Source of the DNA: Capitulum mitella
Lineage: Eukaryota; Arthropoda; Thecostraca; Pollicipedomorpha; Pollicipedidae
DNA: 64,000 bases
Assembly (NCBI GenBank): GCA_030062745.1
Contig: CP099843.1
Coordinates: 19,572,997-19,636,996, forward strand
Reading direction: 5' to 3'
Shown: positions 1 to 11,689 of the stretch, in pieces
Position numbering within the stretch: the stretch's first letter is position 1
Layout of the letters: the number at the start of each line of letters is the position of its first letter
The notes under the pieces: model-generated
What the model saw: the letters and a program-made list of their open reading frames with translations, nothing else
Told to the model about the DNA's origin: nothing
Databases searched by the model: none
Position numbers and translations under genes: made by a program

Positions 1-501
1 TCAGAACTTATCTTTAACCTGTCACTTTACGTTAGCTTGAATCGTATGCTCATGATCACAACGTGTCATACAGCTTATTTTGTGGCCTCTCAGGATGAAT
101 TCTGGGGTGGGATTCGCATTTGGCGCACCAAAAACTTCTCACAAGTCGAATTTTCTTCACACATATCACACGAGGCCACCCGAGATCAACCTTGATCTCT
201 AACCCAATAACCTCGAAAAGGTGAAAGTCGCGAAAATGGGCTCCACGTAGCCAAGTCCCGTCACCCAGTACTACGTTGCCACTAACTTAAACATTTAGCA
301 CTGGTAAATAAAACGTTTATTGCGTCCTCCGTTTCCTTAGAATTTCTCTCCCTCATAATGCGAGTATGGTCCGGAATGCTACATCGAGCGCCAAACCCAC
401 ATGGTCTGCTTCTGTTTAATATCATTTTGTCCCAACGCGTACCATACCTAGGTAGTTTTTGGACGCTGAATTAGAAATCAGAGTAAAAAGGAAGGGAGAA
501 C

Positions 502-650
502 AAGGAAGGGGCTATCCAGTGGTACCATTTACAGTCCAAAATCACCATTAGTTAGGACCAGCACTGAGAGGATCATCCTGAACCCCCCTAAAATCCTAAC
601 TAATGGTGATTTTGGATTGTAACTGGTACCAATGGATAGCCCCTTCCCTG
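502..650. repeat. Long imperfect hairpin (about 55-bp arms)
   Basis: The segment from about 502 to 557 reappears as its reverse complement at about 595-650, with only a few mismatches. The loop is about 37 nt and itself contains a short palindrome near 570-580. Both arms carry the AATCACCATTAGTTAGGA block and a GGTACC. There is no coding potential. It looks like a palindromic MITE or the remnant of an inverted duplication; no clear target-site duplication was seen. Confidence 0.75.
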
Positions 651-689
651 GTGCGGGCAAGAGCGCCATTATGGACTGGCAATATTTAC

Positions 690-1330
690 CTTGGCACCTA
701 TTCTTTTCATGACGTCATCAAAGTAAAAAACACTTCTTTTGCAAGCTAAACGCTAGGGGCCAATTGACCCCAGAGTTTCCCGCTCACGGGACGACAAAAA
801 ATTAGACGACGGTGGAGTCAGGACGAGGACAACAGAGACGTACGCTGCCCCCTATTCCTATCTGTAAGCAAAGTGCCCATTTTGCAGGCCGGACTCGAAG
901 AATCATTCATGACAAAGCTCTTAATCATGGCAGCTCAAAAACTCAACAGCGGCGAAGTCAGGACTAAGGCAAGGGGAGGAAAACGCTACCCTCCCCCGAT
1001 GCAGTGACGTCATCGAAACAAATATGTCTGTTTCGTTGGTCGAAAGCGAGGAATAATTTACGGTAGGGATTCCCACTTATAAGCCACCAAAACGAAACAC
1101 CGGTGGAGTGGTGAAACTAGAGCAGGGAAGGAATACTCCCCATGAGTACTCCTAATGTCATTGAAATAATTTCATGTTTCGCGGGCCAAATGCAGGGAAT
1201 CGTTCCCGACGAAGCCCCTGCCGCCAAGAACTCAACAGCGGAGAAGTCGGAATCAGAGAACGGGAGGAAATGCCTCCCCCCTATTGCGGTGACGTTATCG
1301 AAGAAAAATGCCTATGGCACGATCCGAGTT
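690..1330 (+). repeat. Tandem units of about 285 bp, left arm of a foldback-like composite
   Basis: Three diverged direct units each contain a block ACTCAACAGCGG, a GTCAGGAC-type block, a poly-C/T block and a TGACGTCATC-type block. The last block recurs near 709, 1005 and 1290. The same blocks occur in reverse complement at about 4020-4500, so the two arrays could pair. The short open frames here (for example 1142-1387) arise from these repeats and are not treated as genes. Confidence 0.55.
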
Positions 1331-1739
1331 TTCGTGAGCAGAGAACGTCAAAGCCATTCAACGCACAGACGCGGAAAAAAACAGTAAACATAACTCCTGT
1401 CAAGAGCAAGCGTTGGGCGGGGATCACATTTCGTCCTGGATCACCGTGTGATGGTGGTCTCAGGTCAAGATATGGGGTGTCGTTTTTCGGTCTGATTTCG
1501 GTCTGATCACGACGTTTGCCAGTCGTGACAACCTGTGTACATGAAAGCCGGGTTACGCAAGGGTTGCAATGTAAACACTGCTGCCGATTTTCTCTGTCCT
1601 AAACGCACGTTTATGTACAAAAACCACCGAATATTGTTTTTTTCCTAAAAAAAACTGTGGCCCCTTTTAAAACGCTGCCATCACCACAGGAAAACAGGTA
1701 CCGCAGTTCTGACGTAGGAGCAGGGTCATACTATGCCTG

Positions 1740-2215
1740 TGTCAGCCGAAATCTCTTGCGTAATTCTTCTTTGGAGTCCTGGCTTCGATATGAAAAGTAT
1801 ATATATATATATATTCGATAAGAAAAGATATCACGGTAATTCTCGAAAATTGTGATCACGGCATAAACGGTTATCCAGATTTTGAACCGAGGTCAAGCTC
1901 AAATCATGACATGTTTGAGCCGAAACCCTTACGTAATTTATTCTCGGCGTCCTGACTGTGATATGTAATAGTTGCGACGACTGGCAAGAGCTGAAATGAA
2001 GATGAAAAACGGTATGTCAGGTTTTGATTTCAAGTTGTCAATTGATGTCAAGGTTAAACCAAGATCTCTATCGGCCGAACACGATTGCGCAAATTATCTT
2101 TGGCGTCCTGGCTTTGCTACGAATGGGTCACAGCATTTCTCAATAGTCGATCAGGGCGAAAAACGATACCACAGATTTTGACCTGAGACGCAGGTCAACC
2201 TATGACCTGTGTCGA
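1740..2215 (+). repeat. Degenerate tandem repeat, unit about 140-180 bp (first block)
   Basis: Units share a start like GCGTAATT-TCTTTGG-GTCCTGGCTT, a central segment resembling AAAAGTCGTGATCAGGGCG, and an end like TTTTGACCTGAGGTCAAGGT. Unit starts are near 1754, 1931 and 2087. A (TA)n run sits at about 1799-1815. Further copies lie at 3215-3930. No protein is encoded. Confidence 0.55.
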
Positions 2216-2233
2216 ACGAAGGCTCTTTCGTAG

Positions 2234-3189
2234 TTAACTCGCCCCCGGCTGGGGGGAGGGGGCAGTTGACCGCCCCCTGGGGTTTTTCTGGGATTGCGAG
2301 AGAATGAACAAACACAGAGCCACGAAAGTTTGTGCATCTTTTGCTTGATTATTTTTACACCTTGCGCCAAAGTTTTCACCTCAGGTCAGGTCAGGTGCCT
2401 GATCTAGGTCAGGTCAAACGAACCTATGTCCAAAAAGTTTAGCGCCTTCTAACTTTTTCGCAAAACAAGACATCACAATAAGATTTTGAGAAAGTAGTGA
2501 TCTCGATAGATGCAACAAATCTGCTATCTCAGACTTTTTCGGAATTTTCCGAGTCATTGGCTTAAGGTCAAGCCCATTTTTAAGACATGTCGTCGTTTTT
2601 TTCGGAAATTGACGGGACATTTCATAACCTTTTAAGTGTGGAATGAAACAGACATCTAGTTACCGTCACTGGGCAAAGTATCAGTGACTTCCAGCCATTG
2701 ACCTGAGGTCAGGTCACGAATTACTGTTGTGAGCCAAAATGCACCACCGTCAAAATCACCCACGAATTACTCAGAATGGGTAGAAAATGGCAAAACTGGC
2801 TTGCACAGACGTAAACTTCAAAAAGTTTTAAAAAGTGCATATTTTGGAAATAAACAGACTCTCGCGAATAAAGTTCCGCCAGTTATGTAGATTGGGAACT
2901 CATGAATTTTTCCAGAATTTACGTATTAGAAATCGTCACAAAAACCACTAAGATCAATAAAATTCACATGGATAGACATTTTTCGCGAAAATAAAGGAAC
3001 GCTAAAATTAGTTCCCGTTAATTTGTTACTGCATACGGCTGCGGCGCCCGCGGACAGCCGGCCCGGAAATTGTCAAGTCTTTAACTCAACGTTTCGGCGT
3101 ATATATTGAACAAATCTGGGGAATAAGACGTGTATCGGCATCCGCGGACCTTTACTTGTGCGCTGGTGCCTTTACCTATGCGTTATTAA
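2234..3189 (+). mobile_element. TTAA-bounded dispersed element, family 1, copy 1
   Basis: The element starts at TTAA (2234-2237), followed by a G-rich/C-rich hairpin block around GGGGGCAGTTGACCGCCCCC. Most of it is the reverse complement of 56820-57798, for example the stretches around GCAACAAATCTGCTATCTCA and GGTCAATGGC/TTGACC. A TTAA also occurs at 3186-3189 near where the similarity ends. No transposase frame is visible. The TTAA ends suggest a piggyBac-type MITE, but this is inferred from the termini only. Confidence 0.55.
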
Positions 3190-3214
3190 CCTTAGATGAA
3201 AATCAGTTTACTAA

Positions 3215-3930
3215 CGAAGTCGGCCAAAATCTTTTGCATAATTTGTCCTTGGAGTCCTAGCTTTCGTCTGAATAGGCCATTATGTTTCTTAAAAGTCGCG
3301 GTCGGGGCAAAAAATCCTTCAAACAGAGGCTCAGAGCGAAATGTGAGCCCCCCCCCCATCACTTGCTATTGGCAAGAGTTTTCGTTTCAGTCCTGTTTGA
3401 AATCTGCACGTTTCGGGGTTCTTGAAATGCTTTGCCGTTGCGGATGTCGTCGTAAAATTCCACTCAATATTCTTTGGGCCTGATGCTGAAGTCAGGTTAT
3501 CGCCTATTTCTGAAGGACATCTTTGCATAACTGACATTTTATGTCATGGCTTCCATATGAACGGGTCGTGACGACTCATTAAACGTCGCAATGAGCGCGA
3601 AAAATGGCAGCCAGCATTCTGACCTGAAGCCATAGGCAAACAATGGATTGGTCCGCCAAAAACTGGCGTAATTAATCTTTGGCATCGTGGCTTTCATACA
3701 GAATGGTTGTGTAGATTCGCAAAAGTCGACATTAGGGCGACAAGCGGGATCCAGAATTTTGACCAGGGTCAAGGTCAAACTATTACCCTTTTTGCTCACA
3801 GATCACAGTAATTTATCCATGGTGACCTAGATTTCATTTGTATGGATTACGAAGTTTTTCAGAAGTCGTGATCAGGGCGGAAAAACGGCACCCTCGATTT
3901 TGACATGAGGCCGCAATCAAATGGCGACGC
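3215..3930 (+). repeat. Degenerate tandem repeat, unit about 140-180 bp (second block)
   Basis: This block carries the same unit as 1740-2215. Starts near 3232, 3668 and 3807 carry the CATAATTTGTCCTTGG-like motif, and ends carry TTTTGACC-type motifs. The TTAA-bounded element at 2234-3189 lies between the two blocks, which suggests insertion into a pre-existing array. No gene is seen. Confidence 0.5.
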
Positions 3931-4019
3931 GGGACCCACCGTCCAACGCTTGGTCTTGAAAAGAACATTCGTTTGATTATTGTTTGAAGTCGGCACGTTT
4001 AAGGTTTTTACGTCCTCTG

Positions 4020-4500
4020 CCGCAGATTATTCCTGACGTTTGGAGAGCGAAAAGGCACTTTCAGTTCGATGACGTCATCACTGCATCTTATTTATGCCTT
4101 GCTCTGGTGCTGACTCTTGAGTTCCGCTGTGTCATGAACTGGAAGCTCTGTCGTGAATGATTCCTCGCGTCTGGTCTTCGAAATTGCGAAATAGCTTCTT
4201 TATTACCAATGGAGGACGGGAGGGGGGAGTATGCCTCCCTCGCTCTGGTCCTGACTACCTCGCTGTTGAGTTTCTATCGTTCCTGCTCGAAACTATGAAA
4301 TAATTTGTTCCTCACATTTGACTCGAGAAACATGTTGTTTTGTTTTGTTTTTTGTTTTGGTGACGTCATTAAATGAACGACAGCGTTGATGTTTAGCGTA
4401 GGGTATTGCGCCTTGCCAACGGTGTAGGTGAAAAGGAAAAGACTGCCGGAAAAGGTTAGCAGAGTTTGGAAAGCACGTCTGTAATTCAGCTTCTAACGTC
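4020..4500 (-). repeat. Inverted counterpart of the 690-1330 array
   Basis: Read on the minus strand, this segment repeats the ACTCAACAGCG, GTCAGGAC, CCTCCC and TGACGTCATC blocks of 690-1330 in the same order. Together with the left array it forms long inverted flanks around the 1.7-4.0 kb core, giving a foldback-like architecture of about 3.8 kb. Confidence 0.5.
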
Positions 4501-6600
4501 ATATAACCTAAGCTATGGTGACCTAGACATCCGATTTTTTTTCAGACAGGCGTCTGTTTTGTTGAGGTACGGATAACGAAAACTTCGGGCCGATGTTTTC
4601 TTCGTTCACAAGTTACGCCGTATTAACCAGAGAAGGTTGTGAGGGGGCAGAAAACTCCCCTCTAAAAGCAACTCACAGGATGAATTATGAATGCCACTGT
4701 GGATGCCACGTGATGCCATCATGTATGTGCGCGTTTTTTCTACGCCGGCGTTTTTCTTTTGCTGCAATGTTTTTTTCTTTATTTTCGCTCCCTCAGTTTA
4801 GCTGGGACTACCATTCAGCGCGGAGAACTTGGGCCACCAAGGGCAGATCCAGAACACGTGCTAAGGGAGGCTAAATCTCCATCTGTGTAACTTAACCTAC
4901 CCCTAAAATGTTTATTTATCCTCGGATTTCGGCAACCTTATTTCGCCATTATCGAGCAAAATGTTGAAAAACAGTTCGGTCCGGAAGGGGGAAAGTGTGT
5001 ATAAAAGGTGCGTTAGGTGCCCCTTTTCCTACGAAAGGGAAGCCATGAGCCCGATTCTCCCCCCTCCCTACCGGATCCATCAGTGCCTACCACACTCTGT
5101 GCTTGATGCACAAAATACGCCATTATGGCGAGCTCCTGAGATGTTGGATTGTGCATTTTCTGCCGTTGGGAGGTCCGCGACAGCTCCACACGACAAGACC
5201 ATCTACTACACACCCCACAACTGAGATGATCAGGATACATTTCTGCTGCCGGGCGGCCGCCCTGTACAGTGCATGTACATACAGCGAGCTGCCGTCCGAA
5301 CTGTCGAGGCTGCCGCAGACTCTCCTTGGCCGCCATCTTACGCGATACCAGCGCCAGGCACCGAACTCACAGGCATATGCCACTGCTGCCTTTGTGTTTG
5401 CTTGTGATAGCCTTCTCCGTGTGTTTATGGACTCTAATAAGGGACTGTAATAGCCACAGTGCGAAGCGGGTGTCCCAGGCAAGTCCAATTCTGAAAGCAT
5501 TAGTGGCGGTGCTGCCAGCCCTCCAGTCCGATGCTTCTAGTCTCTGGATCAATATCGCTTCCAGGTCGTGAAAACGGCTATTCTGATGGAGGAGAATCTA
5601 TTGTAAATATACGCAAAGCCAGTGTAAGTGCCTGCATAAAACGTACGCACCCAAATGTTGGCAAACACATGTAAATGGAAGCGTAAATGTGTATATAACG
5701 TAACAAATGTCTTCTGTTACGATCCCTGCAGTTTCCGCTACGCCCTAAAAAGGGCACGACTACCCGCAGTATCCCTTATGACTCCATCGCCATGCCCTTC
5801 CGGCTTATGGACTTCGGCGAGATGTTGCAGGATTGCAATCGCATTTCGAGACGGCGCCAGGGCTGGGCGGGGCCGTGACTGCTTCGCCGGTGCTCGCTGT
5901 AGGCCTGGCGGCGACTGGCACCGCCGCCGAGCCGAGCACAGCCAAGCACAGCTCAGATGTATGCGCATATCCCGGCATCTGCTGGGGTGTGGCGCCGCGG
6001 CGCGCCTCGAGAAACTTGTCGCGATTTCGCGCTGTTCTTCATCAGGGGCAAGGAGCATGCCTGCATGCGCTGTCTGTCACCTGTGTGCCAGCTGTAGACG
6101 TGGTCAGGGAGTACAGAGAGTTGGATAACAGCAGTTCCCATTGGAAATGGCTTGGGTGTAGAAACAGGAGAGGGGTGGGGGCATGCCGCCCCATTCTTAG
6201 AAAATTTAACGTTAGCCCTATGGGCAAAACGGTTCGGCCTCCCCCCCCCCCTCTTCGCGCACACATATTTTCCTGGGTGTTCCTGCGCCACAGGGAGCTG
6301 GCGATTCCCTTCACATATTAACTGATATGACATGTTCGATTCTTGAGGACGAGATGCGCATGTGTATACAGCAGGTTCATTTCCATTGAACTTCTAGCAA
6401 ACTCTCTAGAAAGCCGGCAAATGTTTTGTTGCATGACGGAATGTCAGGACGTGAAGTGTTGAGCTCCGGTGCAGCTGAAACTAATCACACGCTCAGTTAC
6501 GACCCGTTGCATTCACATGATGCTAATGAGCATCATTAAAACACCAGTTTGTACGATTCGGCCGGTGTGTGGCGGCGCGGGCGGTTCGCGGAGATTTATC
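4500..6600. other. Intergenic, no gene recognised
   Basis: There are overlapping short open frames on both strands, the longest at 5833-6321 (+) and 5953-6333 (-), but none shows a recognisable motif or convincing splice signals. GC rises between about 5.7 and 6.1 kb. A short segment at about 6170-6265, with AAAATTTAACGTTAGCCCTA between G-rich and C-rich tracts, resembles the interior of the hAT-type MITE at 62686-62844. Confidence 0.4.
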
Positions 6601-6699
6601 GCGCTTGCTGAGTGTGCAGTCGTGACAGGCGGACCGACAACGTGCTATCAGCGGTCCAACGGTCATTTCGGGCGCGCCCGGCCGACCAGCCACTCCGGG

Positions 6700-7290
6700 C
6701 CGCTCGTGGAAGAATGTCCGATAGACTGCTCTGACGACTGCGGCAGAATGCCAGACAGATTGTTCTAATGGCTGCGACAGGCCAGACAGACTTCTCTGGC
6801 GACTGTCGCAGAAAGTTAGACTACTCTGGCTGCTATGGCAGATTGCCAGACAGGCTGCTCTGCCGACCGTGGCCGAAGGTCCGACAGGCCGTTCTGCCGA
6901 CCGTGGCAGAAAGTCCGACAGACCGCTCTGCCGACCGTGGCAGAAAGTCCGACAGACCGCTCTGCCGACCGTGGCAGAAAGTCCGACAGACCGCTCTGCC
7001 GACCGTGGCAGAAGGTCCGACAGACCGCTCTGCCGACCGTGGCAGAAGGTCCGACGGGCCGCTCTGCCGACCGTGGCAGTAGGTCCGACAGGCCGCTCTG
7101 CCGACCGTGGCAGAAGGTCCGACAGGCCGCTCTGCCGACCGTGGCAGAAGGTCCGACAGACCGCTCTGCCGACCGTGGCAGAAGGTCCGACAGGCCGCTC
7201 TGCCGACCGTGGCAGTAGGTCCGACAGGCCACTCTGCCGACCGTGGCAGAAAGTCCGACAGGCCGCTCTGCCGACCGTGGCAGAGGGTCG
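6700..7290 (+). repeat. 34-bp minisatellite, about 13 good copies plus degenerate left edge
   Basis: The period is 34 bp in the core (about 6840-7290), with a unit that includes CCGACCGTGGCAGAAAGTCC and GACAGACCGCTCTG. The units at 6700-6840 are progressively more diverged. Because 34 is not a multiple of three and the unit lacks stops, all three frames of both strands stay open. That produces false open frames of more than 300 codons on the minus strand. There are no unique spacers, so this is not a CRISPR array. Confidence 0.9.
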
Positions 7291-7299
7291 GCTCCGGGA

Positions 7300-8015
7300 C
7301 GAGGCCGCTCCCGGACGCGGGGGCGATATGGCACGGTCGCGTGCGGTCCGAACACTGGAGCTCGGGCGGGCCGGCTCTAGTGACGGCCACGCCGTCTCGG
7401 CCGCCGCCGCCTCTGGCAGACGTCCAGACAGTCTGGCAGCTCGCGATGCCGGTCGTGCCGACCGTCTGAGTGCCCCAGTGTCCTTGCTGAGCTTCGGCAC
7501 CTGCCCGCGGGGACAGGCGCTGGAGTTTGTTCGAGGGGTGGACTGGAATTAAAAAAAACGCGTCCCTCTTCGGACCATCCCATTCTCTCAGATCCCGACA
7601 CTGCTCTTTATCTCCACTATACCTGTCTGCGGCACTCTTTCCCCGCCTGCAAGAGGCTGCTCCTTGCCCGTCCCGTGACAAATTTCTCACCGGCCGCGGG
7701 CATTCGCCGAACCAGACGGCAATATCGTGTCTTATGACTGGCCCAGCCGGCGCTGCCCTGTGGGCCAGCCCAGAAATCAGGCTTCGCAGGCGACATTCCG
7801 TGCATACCAAATTGGCATCACGGCCGGCCGTAGCTAATGGGCACACTCCGTGGCTGTGGCTGGCACGGCGTCGACCTCGGAATTATGACATTTTTATGCG
7901 ATCTGTTTTATAGTTCGTTCGGCATTGAGCGAGTTGTTGGAACTCGGAGGAGCCATCCGAATGGGTTTTCTTCGGATCGGGTGGCCACGACTATCCCCCC
8001 GGGACGGTCAGTGCC
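7300..8015. other. GC-rich intergenic stretch, no gene recognised
   Basis: This is mixed-frame sequence directly next to the 34-bp array. Open frames that extend into it from the repeat have no recognisable domain. No promoter, splice pair or repeat unit could be defined with confidence. Confidence 0.35.
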
Positions 8016-8019
8016 AAGG

Positions 8020-8260
8020 GCGGCCCACCGCTCATTAGGGTTACTCCCTGAACCCATTATGGCCGAGGGTTATCCCTACGCCCATCAAGGCTAAGGGATG
8101 CTCCTCCGTCCATCATGGGTGAGGTCAGGTACCCCTCCAGCCTTTATGGCCAGTGGTTGCCCCACCCATCACGGGGGGTTCCTCTTCATCAACCGTAGAC
8201 GAGAATTATCCTACTTCCCCTTCACCTCCACCCATCAGGACAGAAGGCCGTTCTTCCGTC
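8020..8260 (+). repeat. Degenerate minisatellite, unit about 30 bp
   Basis: A block like CCCATCATGG, followed by a GGGTTA/GGGGTT-type block and a C-rich block, recurs about every 30 bp (near 8052, 8085, 8112, 8167 and 8231). The copies are heavily diverged. There is no coding potential. Confidence 0.5.
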
Positions 8261-9360
8261 ATATGTGGAGATCGCCTGGCGTCTAGGCGGGCTGAGAATA
8301 AGCGTGCTGTTTTCTGCTGAGGAGAACGTCGTGCAGACATCAATGACGGAACAGATTAGAGTAACGTTAACTTGTCTTTCGAAACTGGTCATGAAATGAC
8401 CTGCGCCACACAACGTGCTGGTAGTTTCCCTTTGACAGGCATACGTGTCATTTTCATAAAGCCAGTGACAGCCGTCGCGGGGCCGGATGTCAACATTGCG
8501 AAGTCGAAGCAGCTTAAATTCGGATCAGCAGCTATTGTATTAGTTTGCTGGTAGACGTGAAGTTTCATTAACTTTGGTAGGCGGGGTTTGCACTCCTATC
8601 CTCCTTGCCTGAATCACTACACAGACAGCGAACTACCGACATTGGATAATAAACAGTTCCGGTGAGGGCACAATAAACCACGGTTGTCCAAACTGCTGAC
8701 CATCAAGCTAAGGCTCTACCGTAGTTGTTCACCACTGGCATCAAGAAACTACAGTCTTAGATATACTGACTCACGAGGACCGTCCACAGCAAACGAAATG
8801 GGCTGCTGCTCAACTCTTACTCGGTCCGCGCAAGACGACGTCCCTCGATCATGAAAACAAGTTTTGGGGACCAGCGAAACAGAAAAGCTTACGACAGAAA
8901 TCGGGACATATTATATCAAAAACGCCTTCGTCTGCTTCGGTGTAAACGCAAACAGCTCAACCTAAATTGGTCTGTACAGTCGGCTTAACACGCGCAGTGG
9001 TGATGGCAAAACTTGCCCATCACTCATGTTTTTTTCTGAGATATTTTTGAAATTAATAACGCTAGAGTAACGCGTTTCCGCAAAATTTTTGCCGCACAAA
9101 TGGCGCATAATTAGATGTTCAACATTTTGGCGGCACATTGCCTAATTTTTTGCTGCCCGACAAGGTGGAGATGTCTGTCATACGGCCGAACCATCGTCAT
9201 CGGCTTGCGACCGCAGGAGTGCCCGGCAGTCGCACGGGAACTGCACGAGGCATGGAACGGCCGCTGCCGACCGGCCGACCGCAAACGCTGTGGGAAGCTG
9301 GAACCCAAGTGTGATGGGATTAGATAATCTAAATCACAACAAGTAATGTCAATCAAGGCC
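8260..9360. other. Intergenic, nothing recognised
   Basis: No repeat unit, exon, RNA gene or regulatory motif could be supported in this stretch. Open frames are all short. Confidence 0.4.
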
Positions 9361-10535
9361 AACCACACCCTATTTTCATGCCCATAGCTCTAGCGCACAT
9401 TCCCGTATGGGGGTCTTACTCACAACCCTCCAAGATGTCGAGAACTACCCTTCCGATTTGGTCGCAACGAACGGCAGTCAGTTCACAATGACGTGAATTA
9501 TACTTTTATACAAATAAGTTTTGAGAATTTTGTAAGGGGTGGATACAGGGAGCAAAAAACAACGTATTTTTGGCTGTTATAGCTCCGATGTTGATCGACC
9601 GATTTTGATGCAAACGGCATGAATCGAGAGTTAGTCAATGGGACTTTCCCTTTGGCCCATATAGCTAGGGCTTTGAGAAAATTCACATGCGTTCACAGGT
9701 ATTGGAAAATGGGACTAATATCGTCTTCAAAAGTGCATTAACGTAAGGGTGTAAAATTTTTTTATGCTTTTACTAGCTATTCTTTACTTCAGAAGTACAA
9801 ATCTCACTACATTGTTCGTACAATGTTGGCATATACCGCGCCAGGGGCCTGAAAAAGGGGAACGATCATGGCCCCATGCTCAAGTTCATACGACCTTTGA
9901 CCTCAGATGACCTCAGATGACCTCAGAGTTACATGGAATGGCCTTAGGTTCGTTTCTTGACGCTTAAAAAGTTTCCAATAATTTAAATTCATTACACTTC
10001 TAAAACTCTTGTTTATGATTGTCGTGACATCGGGAACACGCGCGGACATTTAGGTAATAGCGCCTTGACCCGCCCTGATACCGATCTGAAATTTGAAACA
10101 CAGAGAAAATTGTGATTAGCTACATATATTCTCGTTTTTTTCATTTTGAGAATAGGCAGTAAAAATATTCTCATCAAATACAATCTTGCCTTTTAGGCCT
10201 AATCTGACTTTGTCAAGTTACCTCAGACTGACGAATTATTTTTGCATCTTTCCGCAGATGTTTACCTAAAAATCATTTGAAATTTTAGTTTCTACTCTAA
10301 CAGCTATTTTAGCAGCCATTTTCCGTTCTCTCCTACAGTGCAAAATGACCTGAAGTGCCTCCCAAAAGCCTGGCCTGGCTCCGCCCCCGGGCAAAATAAA
10401 GGCGTAAAAATTTGATACAACGCTTAGAAACAATAAGAAAAGTGACGAATTTCGTGAACCTATTTCGCAAACTCAGAAAATGGCAAGCAAAAGACCGGAG
10501 GGGATATCTGAAACCTCCCCAAACACGGTAGTAGA
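9361..10535 (+). mobile_element. Dispersed element of about 1.2 kb, family 2, copy 1
   Basis: The left end reads like CTAGCGCACATTCCCGTATG. The interior carries a CAGTCAGTTCACAATGACGT-type block, a GCGCCAGGGGCCTGAAAAAG block, and a TACGACCTTTGACCTCAGAT block. The right part carries TGCCTCCCAAAA and CCTGGCTCCGCCCC. The same order of blocks occurs at 11690-13025, at 45950-47010, and in reverse at about 13860-15060 and 27080-28060. No open frame is conserved between copies, so the family appears non-autonomous. Confidence 0.65.
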
Positions 10536-10539
10536 GTTA

Positions 10540-11685
10540 AGAATTCTGTTTTTTCTCCCTATCTATTCAGCCGATTTCAACTATAATTTTTGCGAGTTAG
10601 CTTGCTGAATAAACCCGTATACTTTAAAGCTCAAGTCAGTCGAGGCCAAATGAAGTCAAGTGTTAACAATGCAGGATTTGGATATTGGGAAAAAATGTAC
10701 GTGGTGCGTACTGCATAATGTATACAGTACTAGCTTTCCTGGGCCCCGAGGTACAAACAAACTGAGTCAGGACAATCGAAGCCAACGAAGGTCAGTTAGC
10801 GCACAAGCGCCATTCCGTATTTTTCTCCGGACCTACACAAATGAAAAAAATCAACGCAAATTTCGCAGGAGTTGAGTCTAATGACTTCAGTCAGGCTTGG
10901 ATGAACACAACTGATCCAACCTTGTTCACCTGCACGCAAGAAGAACTTAGTTTATCTGTCAACTTACAATCTATCGCTTGCTGGGAAATACCGGAAAAAG
11001 CAGCTCACCCGATTTTGTTATGCTCATCTTTAATAAACGCGGTATTTGCAGACAATGACAAGGACTTGAGTCGACTGGTTTGACCTAGGCCAAATAAGCT
11101 TTGCGACGTGTCATAGAGTACCCAGCATTGAACCCCGGTTGCCCACGACTGGCCCGACGTGGATCACTTGTACACTTGAGCATATGCTCCCAACCGGCGG
11201 TAGTCGTATCAATGCAGGTGAACACTGCTGCGCGTGTTAATGGTACAGGTCAAACAACTATTATTCCCGACTATACAAACAAGTCTTCACGGCTTAAGCC
11301 TCGGCCTTCACACTTCACCCCCCCCCCCCATTTGTTTTATGAATTCAGAGCAGCATCAATAATTCCAAAAACTTAAGTTTTTAAATGGTTAACATGTCGC
11401 TATATTTGCTGCCGTGGCTATCGAATCACAGGTGGCCTTCTCAACTACAACTTATCGCAAGCAGTACGCTTCGCTTCATTAAGACCGTTTCTGCCACGCT
11501 TGGGCGAAAATTCTGACGATTCATGGTCTGCGGTCGCCGAGGAGGGATAATAAGTCACCCAACGCGAGCATCCGGGTCATTGGCAAGGGCGGGTGTCGCC
11601 TGACAAATGTCGCTTGGAAGCGGCCTGAGGATGAACACTCCTTTATCACCACCCGTTACGTTCATCGACATATATAGATTCCTCT
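10540..11685. other. Intergenic, no gene recognised
   Basis: Short open frames at 10841-11083 and 11101-11376 have no recognisable motif. There is a C9-10 run near 11320. No exon or RNA gene could be supported. Confidence 0.35.
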
Positions 11686-11689
11686 AACG

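Noticed and set aside
1142-1506. Overlapping 81- and 110-codon open frames
   Set aside because: They fall in the tandem repeat array shared with 4020-4500 and are not maintained in the other copies.
3640-4640. Viral or endogenous retroviral genes
   Set aside because: No gag, pol or env motif was seen. Short frames here lie in tandem repeats.
6840-7290. Possible CRISPR array
   Set aside because: Units abut with no unique spacers, there are no cas genes, and the context is a eukaryotic genome.
6523-7846. Minus-strand open frames of 325 and 337 codons and several plus-strand frames
   Set aside because: They are produced by the 34-bp minisatellite, which lacks stops in all frames. The translations are frame-cycled repeats with no domain.
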